Assembly (NCBI GenBank): GCA_029938515.1
Contig: JAOZUU010000090.1
Location: 1-8,655, forward strand
Direction of reading: 5' to 3'
Length of the DNA: 8,655 bases
Origin: Desulfobacterales bacterium
Lineage (GTDB): Bacteria; Desulfobacterota; Desulfobacteria; Desulfobacterales; QNYZ01
Part shown: positions 1 through 5,549 of the stretch, piece after piece
Position numbering within the stretch: position 1 is the first letter of the stretch
How the letters are laid out: each line of letters starts with the position of its first letter
Translations under genes and position numbers: made by a program
The notes under the pieces: generated by a model
Databases searched by the model: none
The model's input: only the letters and a program-made list of their open reading frames with translations
Told to the model about the DNA's origin: nothing

Positions 1-263
1 ATGATTTACGTCAGAGCCTATTCAGGGCGCAACTATCGATAAAACCTATTCGATGAAGCTCTGACGGGGAACCAGTTAAAAAGTGATAGGCAAACTATCC
101 GCTCATGCCCGGATATGAAATTTGCAAGAAGAATGTTTATTTTTTTCAATTTGCTCCATTAAAACGGGAATGGCTGTGAAGAAGGTTTAACCTCTTTATG
201 TTTAATGAAAAGTTAAGCAGAGCAGTTGTAGTGGTTATGACAGTAAGTTGTAGACTTCCGGGT
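1..263. other. gene-free left edge with small inverted repeats
   Basis: No open frame of useful length is visible on either strand, and all three leftward frames are closed within the first few dozen bases. Two short rightward readings enter from the edge: an ATG at 1 that stops after 13 codons, and a frame starting at base 3 that stops at 54-56. Either could be the tail of an upstream gene, but neither is recognisable. An 8-bp perfect inverted repeat (GTCAGAGC at 10-17, GCTCTGAC at 58-65) and a 5-bp stem (85-89 with 95-99, loop GCAAA) are present without T tracts. I recognise no riboswitch class here. Confidence 0.6.
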
Positions 264-308
264 AAAAAGGTACGATTATGGGGCTGCCACGTTACCCCAT
301 ATCGTACC
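264..308 (-). terminator. intrinsic terminator of buk
   Basis: Read leftward, arm 308-295 pairs with arm 283-269 as a 14-bp stem with one bulged base and an 11-nt loop (284-294). It is followed at once by five T residues on the minus strand (A264-A268 on the plus strand). A stable stem, a short loop and an adjacent U tract are the classic Rho-independent pattern. It lies about 75 nt past the buk stop codon, and no other leftward gene intervenes. On the plus strand no T run follows the stem, so it should act in the buk direction only. Confidence 0.85.
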
Positions 309-324
309 ATTCTCGCGGTTAACC

Positions 325-355
325 TTTGCGGATCTGCTTCTCAGACATCCGCAAA
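325..355 (-). other. stem-loop in the buk 3' untranslated region
   Basis: TTTGCGGAT (325-333) and ATCCGCAAA (347-355) form a perfect 9-bp stem. CTG (334-336) with CAG (342-344) extends it to 12 pairs across a 2-nt bulge, with a 5-nt loop. It sits 27 nt past the buk stop codon and upstream of the T-tailed terminator in the direction of transcription. With no T tract on either side it is unlikely to terminate by itself. A 3'-end stabilising hairpin is the simplest reading, but its role is not shown. Confidence 0.55.
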
Positions 356-381
356 CAAGTAACACTCTCCAACGGATAAAA

Positions 382-1440
382 TTAATAAACAGCCGGGTCT
401 TCAGCACCGCTGAGCACGCGCAGCGCCCCAGCAGACAGAGCCTGCATTTCTTTTTCCCCTGGCACGATCTCTATCTTGGCTAGCCAGCCCATCTTATCCT
501 GAATCATACGTACAATAAGTTCAGAGTAGGCGATACCACCCGTAATAATAATGCGATCCACCGCGCCGCTTAGGACAGCGGCATAGCCTCCAATCTCTTT
601 GCAGATCTGATAAATGAAGGCGTCTAACACGAGTACGGCCCTGGCGTTTCCTGCGATATAGAGCTGTTCAATTTCGATCATGTTTTTAGTGCTGAGATAA
701 TCAAACATACCAGCATGTGTACTGATCTTTTGCACCAGTTGGTCATGAGTGTAGGTTCCACTGAAACAGAGTTGTACCAGTGGATATGCTGGCAACGAAC
801 CGCAGCGTTCTGGAGAGAAAGGGCCGTTAGTGCGTCCACCGCTGCCATCCACCATGCGGCCTTGGCGGTGTGCGGCAATGGAGATGCCAGAACCGAGGTG
901 GGCAACAATAAAGTTAAAATCCCGGTAATTGCCGTCCAGACCTTCGGCCACCTCGCGACAGACCGCCTTCTGATTTAGGGCGTGTAACCAACTAGGGCGT
1001 TCGATGTCTGACAGACCTGAAATCCGGGCCACGTCGTCGAACTCGTCGACAGAAACGGGATCCACGATAAAGGATGGAATTCCTAGGGGGTCAGCGATGT
1101 CTCTGGCTAAGACTGGCCCAAGATTGGACGGATGTTCACCGTTGACCGCGTTGCGCAGATCTTCGATCATGCGCTGGTTCACGATGTAGGTCCCCCCAGG
1201 CACGGGTCGGAGTAGGCCGCCCCGGCCAACCACGGCTGCGAGCTCCGTGATTGGCAGACCGTATTGATCTAATGTGTCGAGGATGGCTTGTTTGCGCAGC
1301 GGCAGCTGTTTAATAACGGTGGAATGCCTATGCACCTCGGCCTCAGTGTGCTTGACATTGACGTTGAGCAGCTCCTCTTGATTGGAAAATACAGCTATTT
1401 TAGTAGAGGTTCCGCCTGGGTTGATGGCCAGAATCTTCAT
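382..1440 (-). CDS. buk: butyrate kinase (branched-chain acid kinase type)
   Basis: Transfers phosphate between acyl-phosphate and ADP, giving ATP and free butyrate, isobutyrate or isovalerate in the cytoplasm. At 352 aa it has the usual family length and is complete. The acetate/butyrate kinase fold shows as NPGGTSTK at residues 7-14 (first phosphate loop), VGRGGLLRPVPGGTY at 71-85, HPSNLGP at 103-109, AHLGSG at 180-185, GPFSPER at 206-212 and ITGGIAYS at 299-306. The ATG is preceded by AAGGAG (1449-1454) at 8-nt spacing. It is transcribed away from ptb, whereas the two are normally co-directional neighbours, so it has its own promoter and a terminator at 264-308. The segment just before GPFSPER (residues 198-205) looks unlike the asparagine-containing segment I recall for the family. 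Family assignment is firm; the chain-length preference is not readable. Confidence 0.95.
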   Translation of the reverse strand: MKILAINPGGTSTKIAVFSNQEELLNVNVKHTEAEVHRHSTVIKQLPLRKQAILDTLDQYGLPITELAAVVGRGGLLRPVPGGTYIVNQRMIEDLRNAVNGEHPSNLGPVLARDIADPLGIPSFIVDPVSVDEFDDVARISGLSDIERPSWLHALNQKAVCREVAEGLDGNYRDFNFIVAHLGSGISIAAHRQGRMVDGSGGRTNGPFSPERCGSLPAYPLVQLCFSGTYTHDQLVQKISTHAGMFDYLSTKNMIEIEQLYIAGNARAVLVLDAFIYQICKEIGGYAAVLSGAVDRIIITGGIAYSELIVRMIQDKMGWLAKIEIVPGEKEMQALSAGALRVLSGAEDPAVY

Positions 1441-1523
1441 TTTATGTGCTCCTTAGAAAACATATGAACAAATGTGGTCTGTAGACGAATTGAGAAGTCG
1501 CAACGAGCAGCAGCACAAAAGCC

Positions 1524-1548
1524 GTTCTCACTGACGGAACAGACGTTC
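1524..1548 (-). promoter_or_regulatory. operator-like element, buk side
   Basis: Read leftward from 1548 this 25-bp stretch has the pattern GAAC-N4-GTTC-N9-GAAC. It matches the ptb-side element at 1660-1684 at 17 of 25 positions when both are read outward from the centre of the region. It begins about 46 bp from the buk -35 box, which would place it just inside the transcript. It may be a repressor or roadblock site, or an RNA stem (GTTC with GAAC) in the leader. Part of it, 1536-1549, also resembles the Gram-positive LexA box. Confidence 0.5.
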
Positions 1549-1561
1549 TAGTATAGAACGT
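1543..1561. promoter_or_regulatory. 19-bp palindrome at the buk transcription start region
   Basis: ACGTTCTA (1543-1550) and TAGAACGT (1554-1561) are perfect inverted copies around a 3-bp centre. The size and symmetry fit a dimeric repressor operator, for example of the TetR type. It lies just downstream of the candidate buk -10 (1568-1573), where a bound protein would block initiation, and shares half-site GTTC 1545-1548 with the overlapping 25-bp element. No regulator gene is in the window to pair it with. Confidence 0.5.
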
Positions 1562-1567
1562 GTTGTA

Positions 1568-1594
1568 ATTATGCAATGAAGAAGGGTTTGTCAA
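1568..1594 (-). promoter_or_regulatory. candidate buk promoter
   Basis: On the minus strand TTGACA occupies 1594-1589, a perfect -35 hexamer lying in the left arm of the 15-bp inverted repeat. CATAAT at 1573-1568 matches 5 of 6 of the -10 consensus with a 15-bp spacer, shorter than the optimal 17. The start would fall near 1561, leaving a leader of about 120 nt before buk. Confidence 0.5.
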
Positions 1595-1630
1595 GCAATT
1601 TGATAAATATAATTATTGACAAACCCTTCT
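1580..1630. repeat. 15-bp perfect inverted repeat spanning the divergent promoters
   Basis: AGAAGGGTTTGTCAA (1580-1594) and its exact reverse complement (1616-1630) flank a 21-bp AT-rich centre, inside which AATT (1597-1600) and AATT (1611-1614) add further symmetry. Each arm places TTGACA on the outward-reading strand, so both divergent promoters share the same -35 and following 9 bp. It lies upstream of both genes, so it is not a terminator. It could be a shared operator, an upstream activator site, or a duplicated promoter segment. Confidence 0.75.
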
Positions 1631-1644
1631 CTATCATTTACCAA
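1616..1644 (+). promoter_or_regulatory. candidate ptb promoter with weak -10
   Basis: TTGACA at 1616-1621 is a perfect -35 hexamer in the right arm of the inverted repeat. At the ideal 17-bp spacing stands TACCAA (1639-1644), a poor -10 with only half of the consensus bases. The start would be near 1651, giving a leader of about 130 nt. A weak -10 suggests dependence on an activator or use of a different promoter, such as the sigma-54-like element at 1723-1739. Confidence 0.4.
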
Positions 1645-1659
1645 TAAGAACATTAAACA

Positions 1660-1684
1660 GAACGAACGTTCCTTTAGGCGGAAC
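1660..1684 (+). promoter_or_regulatory. operator-like element, ptb side
   Basis: GAAC at 1660-1663, GTTC at 1668-1671 and GAAC at 1681-1684 give GAAC-N4-GTTC-N9-GAAC, the mirror image of the buk-side element. It starts 44 bp past the ptb -35 box, against 46 bp on the buk side. The first half, AGAACGAACGTTCC (1659-1672), also matches the Bacillus-type LexA box consensus at 13 of 14 positions. GTTCC (1668-1672) and GGAAC (1680-1684) could pair as a 5-bp RNA stem. DNA operator and RNA leader structure are both open. Confidence 0.5.
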
Positions 1685-1711
1685 GGAGGTGTGTCTTGAG
1701 TTCTTTTTTTT
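1681..1711 (+). promoter_or_regulatory. possible leader attenuator before ptb
   Basis: GAAC (1681-1684) can pair with GTTC (1700-1703), with a weak inner helix of AGG and CTT, and eight consecutive T residues follow directly (1704-1711). The same GGAAC can instead pair with upstream GTTCC (1668-1672), so the two stems exclude each other as in an attenuator. The terminator stem is short and contains a G-U pair, so the call rests mainly on the T8 tract and the overlap. Confidence 0.3.
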
Positions 1712-1722
1712 ATCTTACGGAC

Positions 1723-1739
1723 CTGGTGGGTGGAGTGCA
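1723..1739 (+). promoter_or_regulatory. possible sigma-54 type -24/-12 element for ptb
   Basis: CTGG at 1723-1726 and TGCA at 1736-1739 keep the GG-N10-GC spacing of sigma-54 promoters and match about 9 of 14 defined consensus positions. The central CAC is replaced. A start would fall near 1750, about 30 nt before the ptb ATG. In Bacillus the ptb-buk-bkd operon is driven by sigma-54 (SigL) with the activator BkdR, which makes the site worth noting. A GG-N10-GC match alone is common by chance. Confidence 0.25.
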
Positions 1740-1781
1740 AGAGCTAGCTGTTTATGAAATTTTTCCATTGGAGAGTATGAC

Positions 1782-2678
1782 ATGTTTGCTGATTTTCAGG
1801 ACTTGATCCACAAGGTTCAAAGCAGTCGGTCCTTTCGGCTGTGTGTGGCGGCCGCCGAAGACCATGAGCTTCTACGGGCTGTGAAAATGGCTGCGGAAAT
1901 GGGGTTTGTGTTCCCTGTATTGGTTGGAGAGGAAGCTAGCGTGCACGAGACAGCGCGCGCTGTGGGCCTGGAAGATTTCGAGTTTGTTCTAAGCTATGGG
2001 CCTGAGCAAAGCGCTGCTTTGGCAGTGCATATGGTGCGCGAGGGACGTGCCGACGTACTCATGAAGGGTGCCATAAACACATCACACTATATGCGTGCCA
2101 TTTTGGATCGCGAGACAGGTTTGCGCAGCGGCGGTCTGCTCAGTGCAATGGCAGTTTACGAGGTGCGCGAATATCATAAGCTTATTTTCTGCAGCGACAG
2201 CGGCATCAATGTGGCCCCGGATTTGGTGCAGAAAAAAGAAATCTTGAACAACGCACTACAAGCCATGCGCAGTTTAGGGTTCGAGTCGCCTAAAGTAGCT
2301 GCACTCACAGCCAACGAGGAGGTGCACCCGAAGGTGCAATCTACAGTAGACGCTGCAGAACTGGCACGCCTAGCCAGGGAGGGGGAGTTCGGTCCCTGTG
2401 TGTTGGAGGGTCCTATCGCCCTTGATGTGGCTTTTGATCGTCAGGCCGCAGACCATAAGGGTTTGCGCAGCGCGGTGAGTGGCGAAGTAGATCTGCTGCT
2501 GGCTCCAAATATCGAAACAGGCAACGCCCTGGGCAAATCATGGCTGACCTTGAACAAAGCAAAGTGGGCGGGAGTAGTGCTTGGAACCGCGCACCCTGTT
2601 GTGCTTGGATCTCGATCCGACACTGCCGAAGTGAAGATCAATTCTATAGCCCTCGCCTGTCTTTTGGCGAGTAAATAG
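1782..2678 (+). CDS. ptb: phosphate butyryltransferase
   Basis: Converts butyryl-CoA or branched acyl-CoA plus phosphate to acyl-phosphate plus CoA, feeding the kinase encoded divergently. At 298 aa it is the normal size for Ptb and lacks the extra N-terminal domains of long phosphotransacetylases. Family segments are VLMKGAINTSHYMRAIL (residues 92-108), CSDSGINVAPDL (137-148), the GPIALD block at 210-215, KGLRSAVSGEVDLLLAP (226-242), ETGNALGKS (245-253) and SRSDTAEVKINSIAL (277-291). The ATG has GGAG (1770-1773) at 8-nt spacing; nearby upstream ATGs at 1754 and 1777 are out of frame. A 104-nt gap without a clear terminator separates it from the ferredoxin gene, so read-through into the oxidoreductase genes is likely. 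The gap holds a tandem 7-bp repeat (2729-2742) and a small stem (2754-2758 with 2765-2769). Acyl preference is not visible. Confidence 0.93.
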   Translation: MFADFQDLIHKVQSSRSFRLCVAAAEDHELLRAVKMAAEMGFVFPVLVGEEASVHETARAVGLEDFEFVLSYGPEQSAALAVHMVREGRADVLMKGAINTSHYMRAILDRETGLRSGGLLSAMAVYEVREYHKLIFCSDSGINVAPDLVQKKEILNNALQAMRSLGFESPKVAALTANEEVHPKVQSTVDAAELARLAREGEFGPCVLEGPIALDVAFDRQAADHKGLRSAVSGEVDLLLAPNIETGNALGKSWLTLNKAKWAGVVLGTAHPVVLGSRSDTAEVKINSIALACLLASK

Positions 2679-2782
2679 CTTCTGTGCTCGGCATGACCGT
2701 GTCACTTCAAGTGCAGGAGAAGAGTCAGCCGCTTACCGCTTAATAATAAAATAGTAGAGAAATATCTACGAGGTGATAAACG

Positions 2783-3007
2783 ATGGAATCGATCAACCTA
2801 AAAAGTGAACGGTGTAAGCAGTGCGAACTTTGCTTTGCGCATTGTCCAAGTGACGCCATATCTTTTTCCAACGAGCTCAATAAGGCAGGCTTTAATTTTG
2901 CGTGCGTGGATGAGGAAAAGTGCATCAGGTGTGGTATCTGCTACACCATGTGTCCTGACGGGGTCTATGCTATCGCAATAAATCCCCAAGCCAAAGGAGA
3001 ACAATAA
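2783..3007 (+). CDS. 2[4Fe-4S] ferredoxin, delta subunit of 2-oxoacid:ferredoxin oxidoreductase
   Basis: Small electron-carrying subunit (74 aa) that would accept electrons from the TPP/Fe-S core and pass them to free ferredoxin. Two complete CxxCxxCxxxCP motifs are present: Cys 11, 14, 17, 21 and Cys 47, 50, 53, 57, each followed by Pro, as in bacterial dicluster ferredoxins. An extra Cys41 precedes the second cluster. The ATG follows GAGGTG (2770-2775) at 7-nt spacing. Only one base separates its stop from the alpha-subunit ATG, so translation is probably coupled. The position directly ahead of alpha, beta and gamma genes argues for a fixed delta subunit of the VOR/KOR type rather than a stand-alone ferredoxin. 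Confidence 0.9.
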   Translation: MESINLKSERCKQCELCFAHCPSDAISFSNELNKAGFNFACVDEEKCIRCGICYTMCPDGVYAIAINPQAKGEQ

Positions 3008-3008
3008 C

Positions 3009-4070
3009 ATGGCAGATATGATAAAAGGCAACGTAGCCATAGCCGAGGCCGCAGTCCGGGCCGGCGTTCAGTTCTACGCTGGCTACCCCATCACTCCGTC
3101 CACCGAGATCATGGAGTACCTCTCAGGCCGTTTACCCGAATTGGGCCGCAGCTTTGTCCAGGCCGAGAGCGAAGTGTCCGGCATCAACATGGTTATGGGC
3201 GCAGCTGCCTGCGGCTTCCGAGCACTAACCGCATCCTCAGGTCCAGGTATTAGCCTCAAACAGGAAGGTATTTCCTGTATATCAGATGAAGAGTTGGCTT
3301 GCGTTGTTATTAACGTGGTGCGCTACGGTAACGGTCTGGGAACGCTGTATTCTTCCCAGTGCGACTACTTCCGAGAGACACGCGGAGGTGGTAACGGAGA
3401 CTATCGTTGCATCGTGCTCACCCCGGAAAGCATTCAGGAAGCCGTTGACCTCATGGCGCCCGCGTTTGAGCTGGCGGAAAAATACCGTATCGTGACCGTG
3501 TTCATGACCGAAGGTGCCCTGGGCCAGATGATGGAGCCGTGTGTTCTGCCGGACTTCATTGAGCCGGAAAGGCATTCCTGGGCCCTGAACGGTAAGTACA
3601 CTTATAAAAAGATCGGGATCTTCGACCGTAACTCCATGACGGAAGCAGTAGCACTGAATGAGAAACACGCCTTGATCAAAGAAAATGAACAGCGCTGGGA
3701 ATCTGGCCACGTAGAGGATGCTGACTACGTGTTCGTTGCCTATGGTTTGCCCGGTCGTTCTGTTAAAGGCGCAGTGAAGGAGTTACGCAAAGAGGGCCAC
3801 AAGGTCGGGTTTATCAGGCCCATCACCACCTGGCCATTCCCGGAAAATGGTTTTAAAGAGGTTAACCAGAACGTCAAGGGTTTCATCACTGTGGAGGCAA
3901 GCGCCACAGGGCAACTTGTCGATGACGTAGCCCTGACTGCCAAACGGGTCTTCCGCGAGCGCAACGTGCCTGCCTGGAGCTTGTGCTGTGTCTACGGGGT
4001 ACCGTCTCTCAAATTCACCAAAGATGGATTTGCCAGAATAATGAACAACGAGTTGAAGGAGGCTTACTAA
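3009..4070 (+). CDS. vorB: 2-oxoacid:ferredoxin oxidoreductase alpha subunit, VorB-like
   Basis: Pyrimidine-binding (POR_N) and following domain of a TPP-dependent, CoA-acylating 2-oxoacid oxidoreductase in the cytoplasm. At 353 aa it fits the VOR/KOR alpha class. Landmarks are AGYPITPSTE at residues 24-33, the QAESE stretch at 51-55 with the glutamate that activates the TPP pyrimidine ring, SSGPGISL at 76-83, and the C-terminal domain with IRPITTWPFPE at 269-279. It overlaps the beta gene by one base (TAATG). Branched-chain 2-oxoacids (2-oxoisovalerate and related) are the likely substrates because Ptb and Buk are adjacent. 2-Oxoglutarate (KorA) is the main alternative, since the two classes cannot be separated by eye. 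Confidence 0.9.
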   Translation: MADMIKGNVAIAEAAVRAGVQFYAGYPITPSTEIMEYLSGRLPELGRSFVQAESEVSGINMVMGAAACGFRALTASSGPGISLKQEGISCISDEELACVVINVVRYGNGLGTLYSSQCDYFRETRGGGNGDYRCIVLTPESIQEAVDLMAPAFELAEKYRIVTVFMTEGALGQMMEPCVLPDFIEPERHSWALNGKYTYKKIGIFDRNSMTEAVALNEKHALIKENEQRWESGHVEDADYVFVAYGLPGRSVKGAVKELRKEGHKVGFIRPITTWPFPENGFKEVNQNVKGFITVEASATGQLVDDVALTAKRVFRERNVPAWSLCCVYGVPSLKFTKDGFARIMNNELKEAY

Positions 4071-4819
4071 TGGCCAAAGAGAGAAAGGTTCCAGCACTGA
4101 TTGATAATCCCATGTCGTTCTGCGCTGGCTGCGGACACGGCATCGTTATCCGATTGGTCGCCGAGTGCATCGAGGAATTGAACCAGCAGGATAACATCAT
4201 CTTCCCCATCGGGGTTGGCTGTTCGAGCTTGCTGGGCGGTGGCATGGTCGCGGATCGTCTGCACTGTCCACATGGCCGGGCAGCCTCCGTTGCAACGGGG
4301 ATGAAGCGCGTCACACCTGACACCACCATTATCACCTATCAGGGTGATGGCGATGCCTATAACATTGGCATCTCCGAGTCGCTGAACGCAGCGTACCGCA
4401 ATGAGAACATAACTGTAATCACCATCAATAATACGAACTTTGGTATGACCGGCGGGCAAATGAGCTGGACCAGTTTACCGGATCAGAAGACTACGACTTC
4501 ACCGAAGGGGCGTGACAGTGGTGCTACAGGGCTGCCTTTCCGATTTCCTGAAATGGTTGCGGGCCAGTTCGATGTGGCCTATGCCGCCCGCGGAACCGTT
4601 ACCTCACCCAAGAACGTTAATAAGTTGAAAAAATATATCAAGAATGGCCTTGAGGCTCAGATCAACGGCGAAGGCTATTCCATCATCGAGGTGCTTTCCC
4701 CGTGTCCAACCAACTGGGGACTTAATCCAGTGAAGGCAATGGAACAGATAGAGGAACAACTCATCCCCTATTACCCGCTTGGGGTGTTTAAAAATAGAAA
4801 GGAGAAACAAGATGCGTGA
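4070..4819 (+). CDS. 2-oxoacid:ferredoxin oxidoreductase beta subunit (TPP-binding)
   Basis: TPP pyrophosphate-binding subunit, 249 aa, typical of the short VOR/KOR beta class. CAGC at residues 18-21 and Cys51 provide cysteines expected to hold the proximal [4Fe-4S] cluster, together with Cys212. The Mg-TPP motif is GDGDAYNIG at 92-100 with NNTNFGMTGGQ at 120-130, and SPCPTNWGLNP at 210-220 closes the domain. I chose ATG 4070 because AAGGAGG (4056-4062) stands 7 nt upstream and the protein then starts just before the conserved NPMSFCAGCGHG segment. A longer in-frame start at 3983 would only run back through the alpha gene. The stop overlaps the gamma gene by 8 bases, so the subunits are translationally coupled. 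Confidence 0.93.
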   Translation: MAKERKVPALIDNPMSFCAGCGHGIVIRLVAECIEELNQQDNIIFPIGVGCSSLLGGGMVADRLHCPHGRAASVATGMKRVTPDTTIITYQGDGDAYNIGISESLNAAYRNENITVITINNTNFGMTGGQMSWTSLPDQKTTTSPKGRDSGATGLPFRFPEMVAGQFDVAYAARGTVTSPKNVNKLKKYIKNGLEAQINGEGYSIIEVLSPCPTNWGLNPVKAMEQIEEQLIPYYPLGVFKNRKEKQDA

Positions 4820-5348
4820 GATTCTCTATGCAGGATTTGGTGGCCAAGGCGTGCTTACCTCAGGTCTAGTCATGTCGCAGGTTGCTGTCTTTAAGGGACA
4901 AAAAGCCACATGGATGCCCTCATATGGCTCGGCAATGCGGGGCGGCACAGCAAACTGCACGGTAAAATACGGCAACGACACGATCTACAACCCCGGGCAG
5001 GAAGAACCTGATTTGCTCCTGGCTATGAACGGACCTTCGTACCAGGCATTTGCAGGCATGGTCAAACTCGGGGGCATCATCGTGATAAACAGCGACATCA
5101 TCTCCGGGGAGCTGGATGTGCGTGAAGACATCACCCTGCACAGGGTGGCTTGCAGTACTTTAGCTAATGAGATCGATCAACCCAGGGGAGCCAATATTAT
5201 CATGGCCGCTGCTGTTATCAAGTTACTCAACGATTTTAGTCTGGAAGACGGTATTCATGGCATGAATGATATGTTTGAGAAAAAAGGGAAGCAGAAGTTT
5301 GAAGCTGGTAATACCAAATCCTTCGAGTGTGGCTATAACGCAGTCTAA
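4812..5348 (+). CDS. 2-oxoacid:ferredoxin oxidoreductase gamma subunit
   Basis: Gamma (POR catalytic-domain-like) subunit of the same complex, involved in CoA binding and assembly in the family. The 178-aa length is normal. The N-terminal signature AGFGGQGVLTSG occupies residues 7-18 and PSYGSAMRGGTANC 36-49. The true start is ATG 4812, 7 nt past GGAG (4801-4804); the in-frame ATG at 4779 would add 11 residues that merely read through the end of the beta gene. It is the last gene of the tightly packed delta-alpha-beta-gamma set, and a 201-nt gap separates it from nhaC. Confidence 0.92.
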   Translation: MREILYAGFGGQGVLTSGLVMSQVAVFKGQKATWMPSYGSAMRGGTANCTVKYGNDTIYNPGQEEPDLLLAMNGPSYQAFAGMVKLGGIIVINSDIISGELDVREDITLHRVACSTLANEIDQPRGANIIMAAAVIKLLNDFSLEDGIHGMNDMFEKKGKQKFEAGNTKSFECGYNAV

Positions 5349-5549
5349 AATGAAAAATGATGAAATAAAGGGAGGGAACTGATCAGGGATAAATATTGTT
5401 AGTCCAACATGTCAGACAATAGGACCGGTTTTAAAGGTCGATTTTGAAAGAAAAAGTATCAAAAAATACCAGTTGTAAAGATAGTGTTAAGGAGTAATTG
5501 AAGTTAAAATTATTAATCAGTTGGTCGAACCATAAACAAGAGGTTGAAA
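5349..5549 (+). other. 201-nt intergenic stretch between the gamma subunit gene and nhaC
   Basis: AT-rich and free of any recognisable gene. It contains a GGGAGGG run at 5370-5376 with no sensible start after it, interleaved short complements (TATTGT 5394-5399 with ACAATA 5416-5421, GTCC 5402-5405 with GGAC 5422-5425) that could fold as a small pseudoknot, and a weak stem GACC/GGTC around 5423-5439. No strong intrinsic terminator is seen. TTGAAA at 5444-5449 with TACCAG at 5467-5472 is a poor promoter candidate. Whether nhaC has its own promoter is undecided. Confidence 0.4.

Noticed and set aside
1..120. Riboswitch (molybdenum cofactor, cobalamin, c-di-GMP or similar) suggested by several small stems
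   Set aside because: No conserved core of any class I know could be matched, and no gene lies immediately downstream on either strand.
715..1189. Rightward frames opposite buk (87 and 61 codons)
   Set aside because: They lie wholly antisense to a well-supported gene, lack family features and reflect its codon bias.
1500..1520. Leftward GG-N10-GC sigma-54-like match upstream of buk
   Set aside because: Only about half of the consensus positions fit, and the GCTGCTGC repeats in this stretch make such matches easy by chance.
1704..1739. T-box leader before ptb
   Set aside because: A T tract and a GGTGGG run are present, but the conserved T-box antiterminator sequence and specifier-loop structure are not.
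3983..4069. Earlier in-frame start for the beta subunit
   Set aside because: It would overlap the alpha gene in another frame; AAGGAGG before ATG 4070 and the family N-terminus favour the later start.
3282..4459. Leftward frames up to 142 codons opposite the alpha and beta subunit genes
   Set aside because: They mirror the conserved oxidoreductase genes and show no motifs or ribosome sites of their own.
5350..5382. Ten-codon frame just after the gamma subunit
   Set aside because: Too short, with no ribosome site before it; likely chance.
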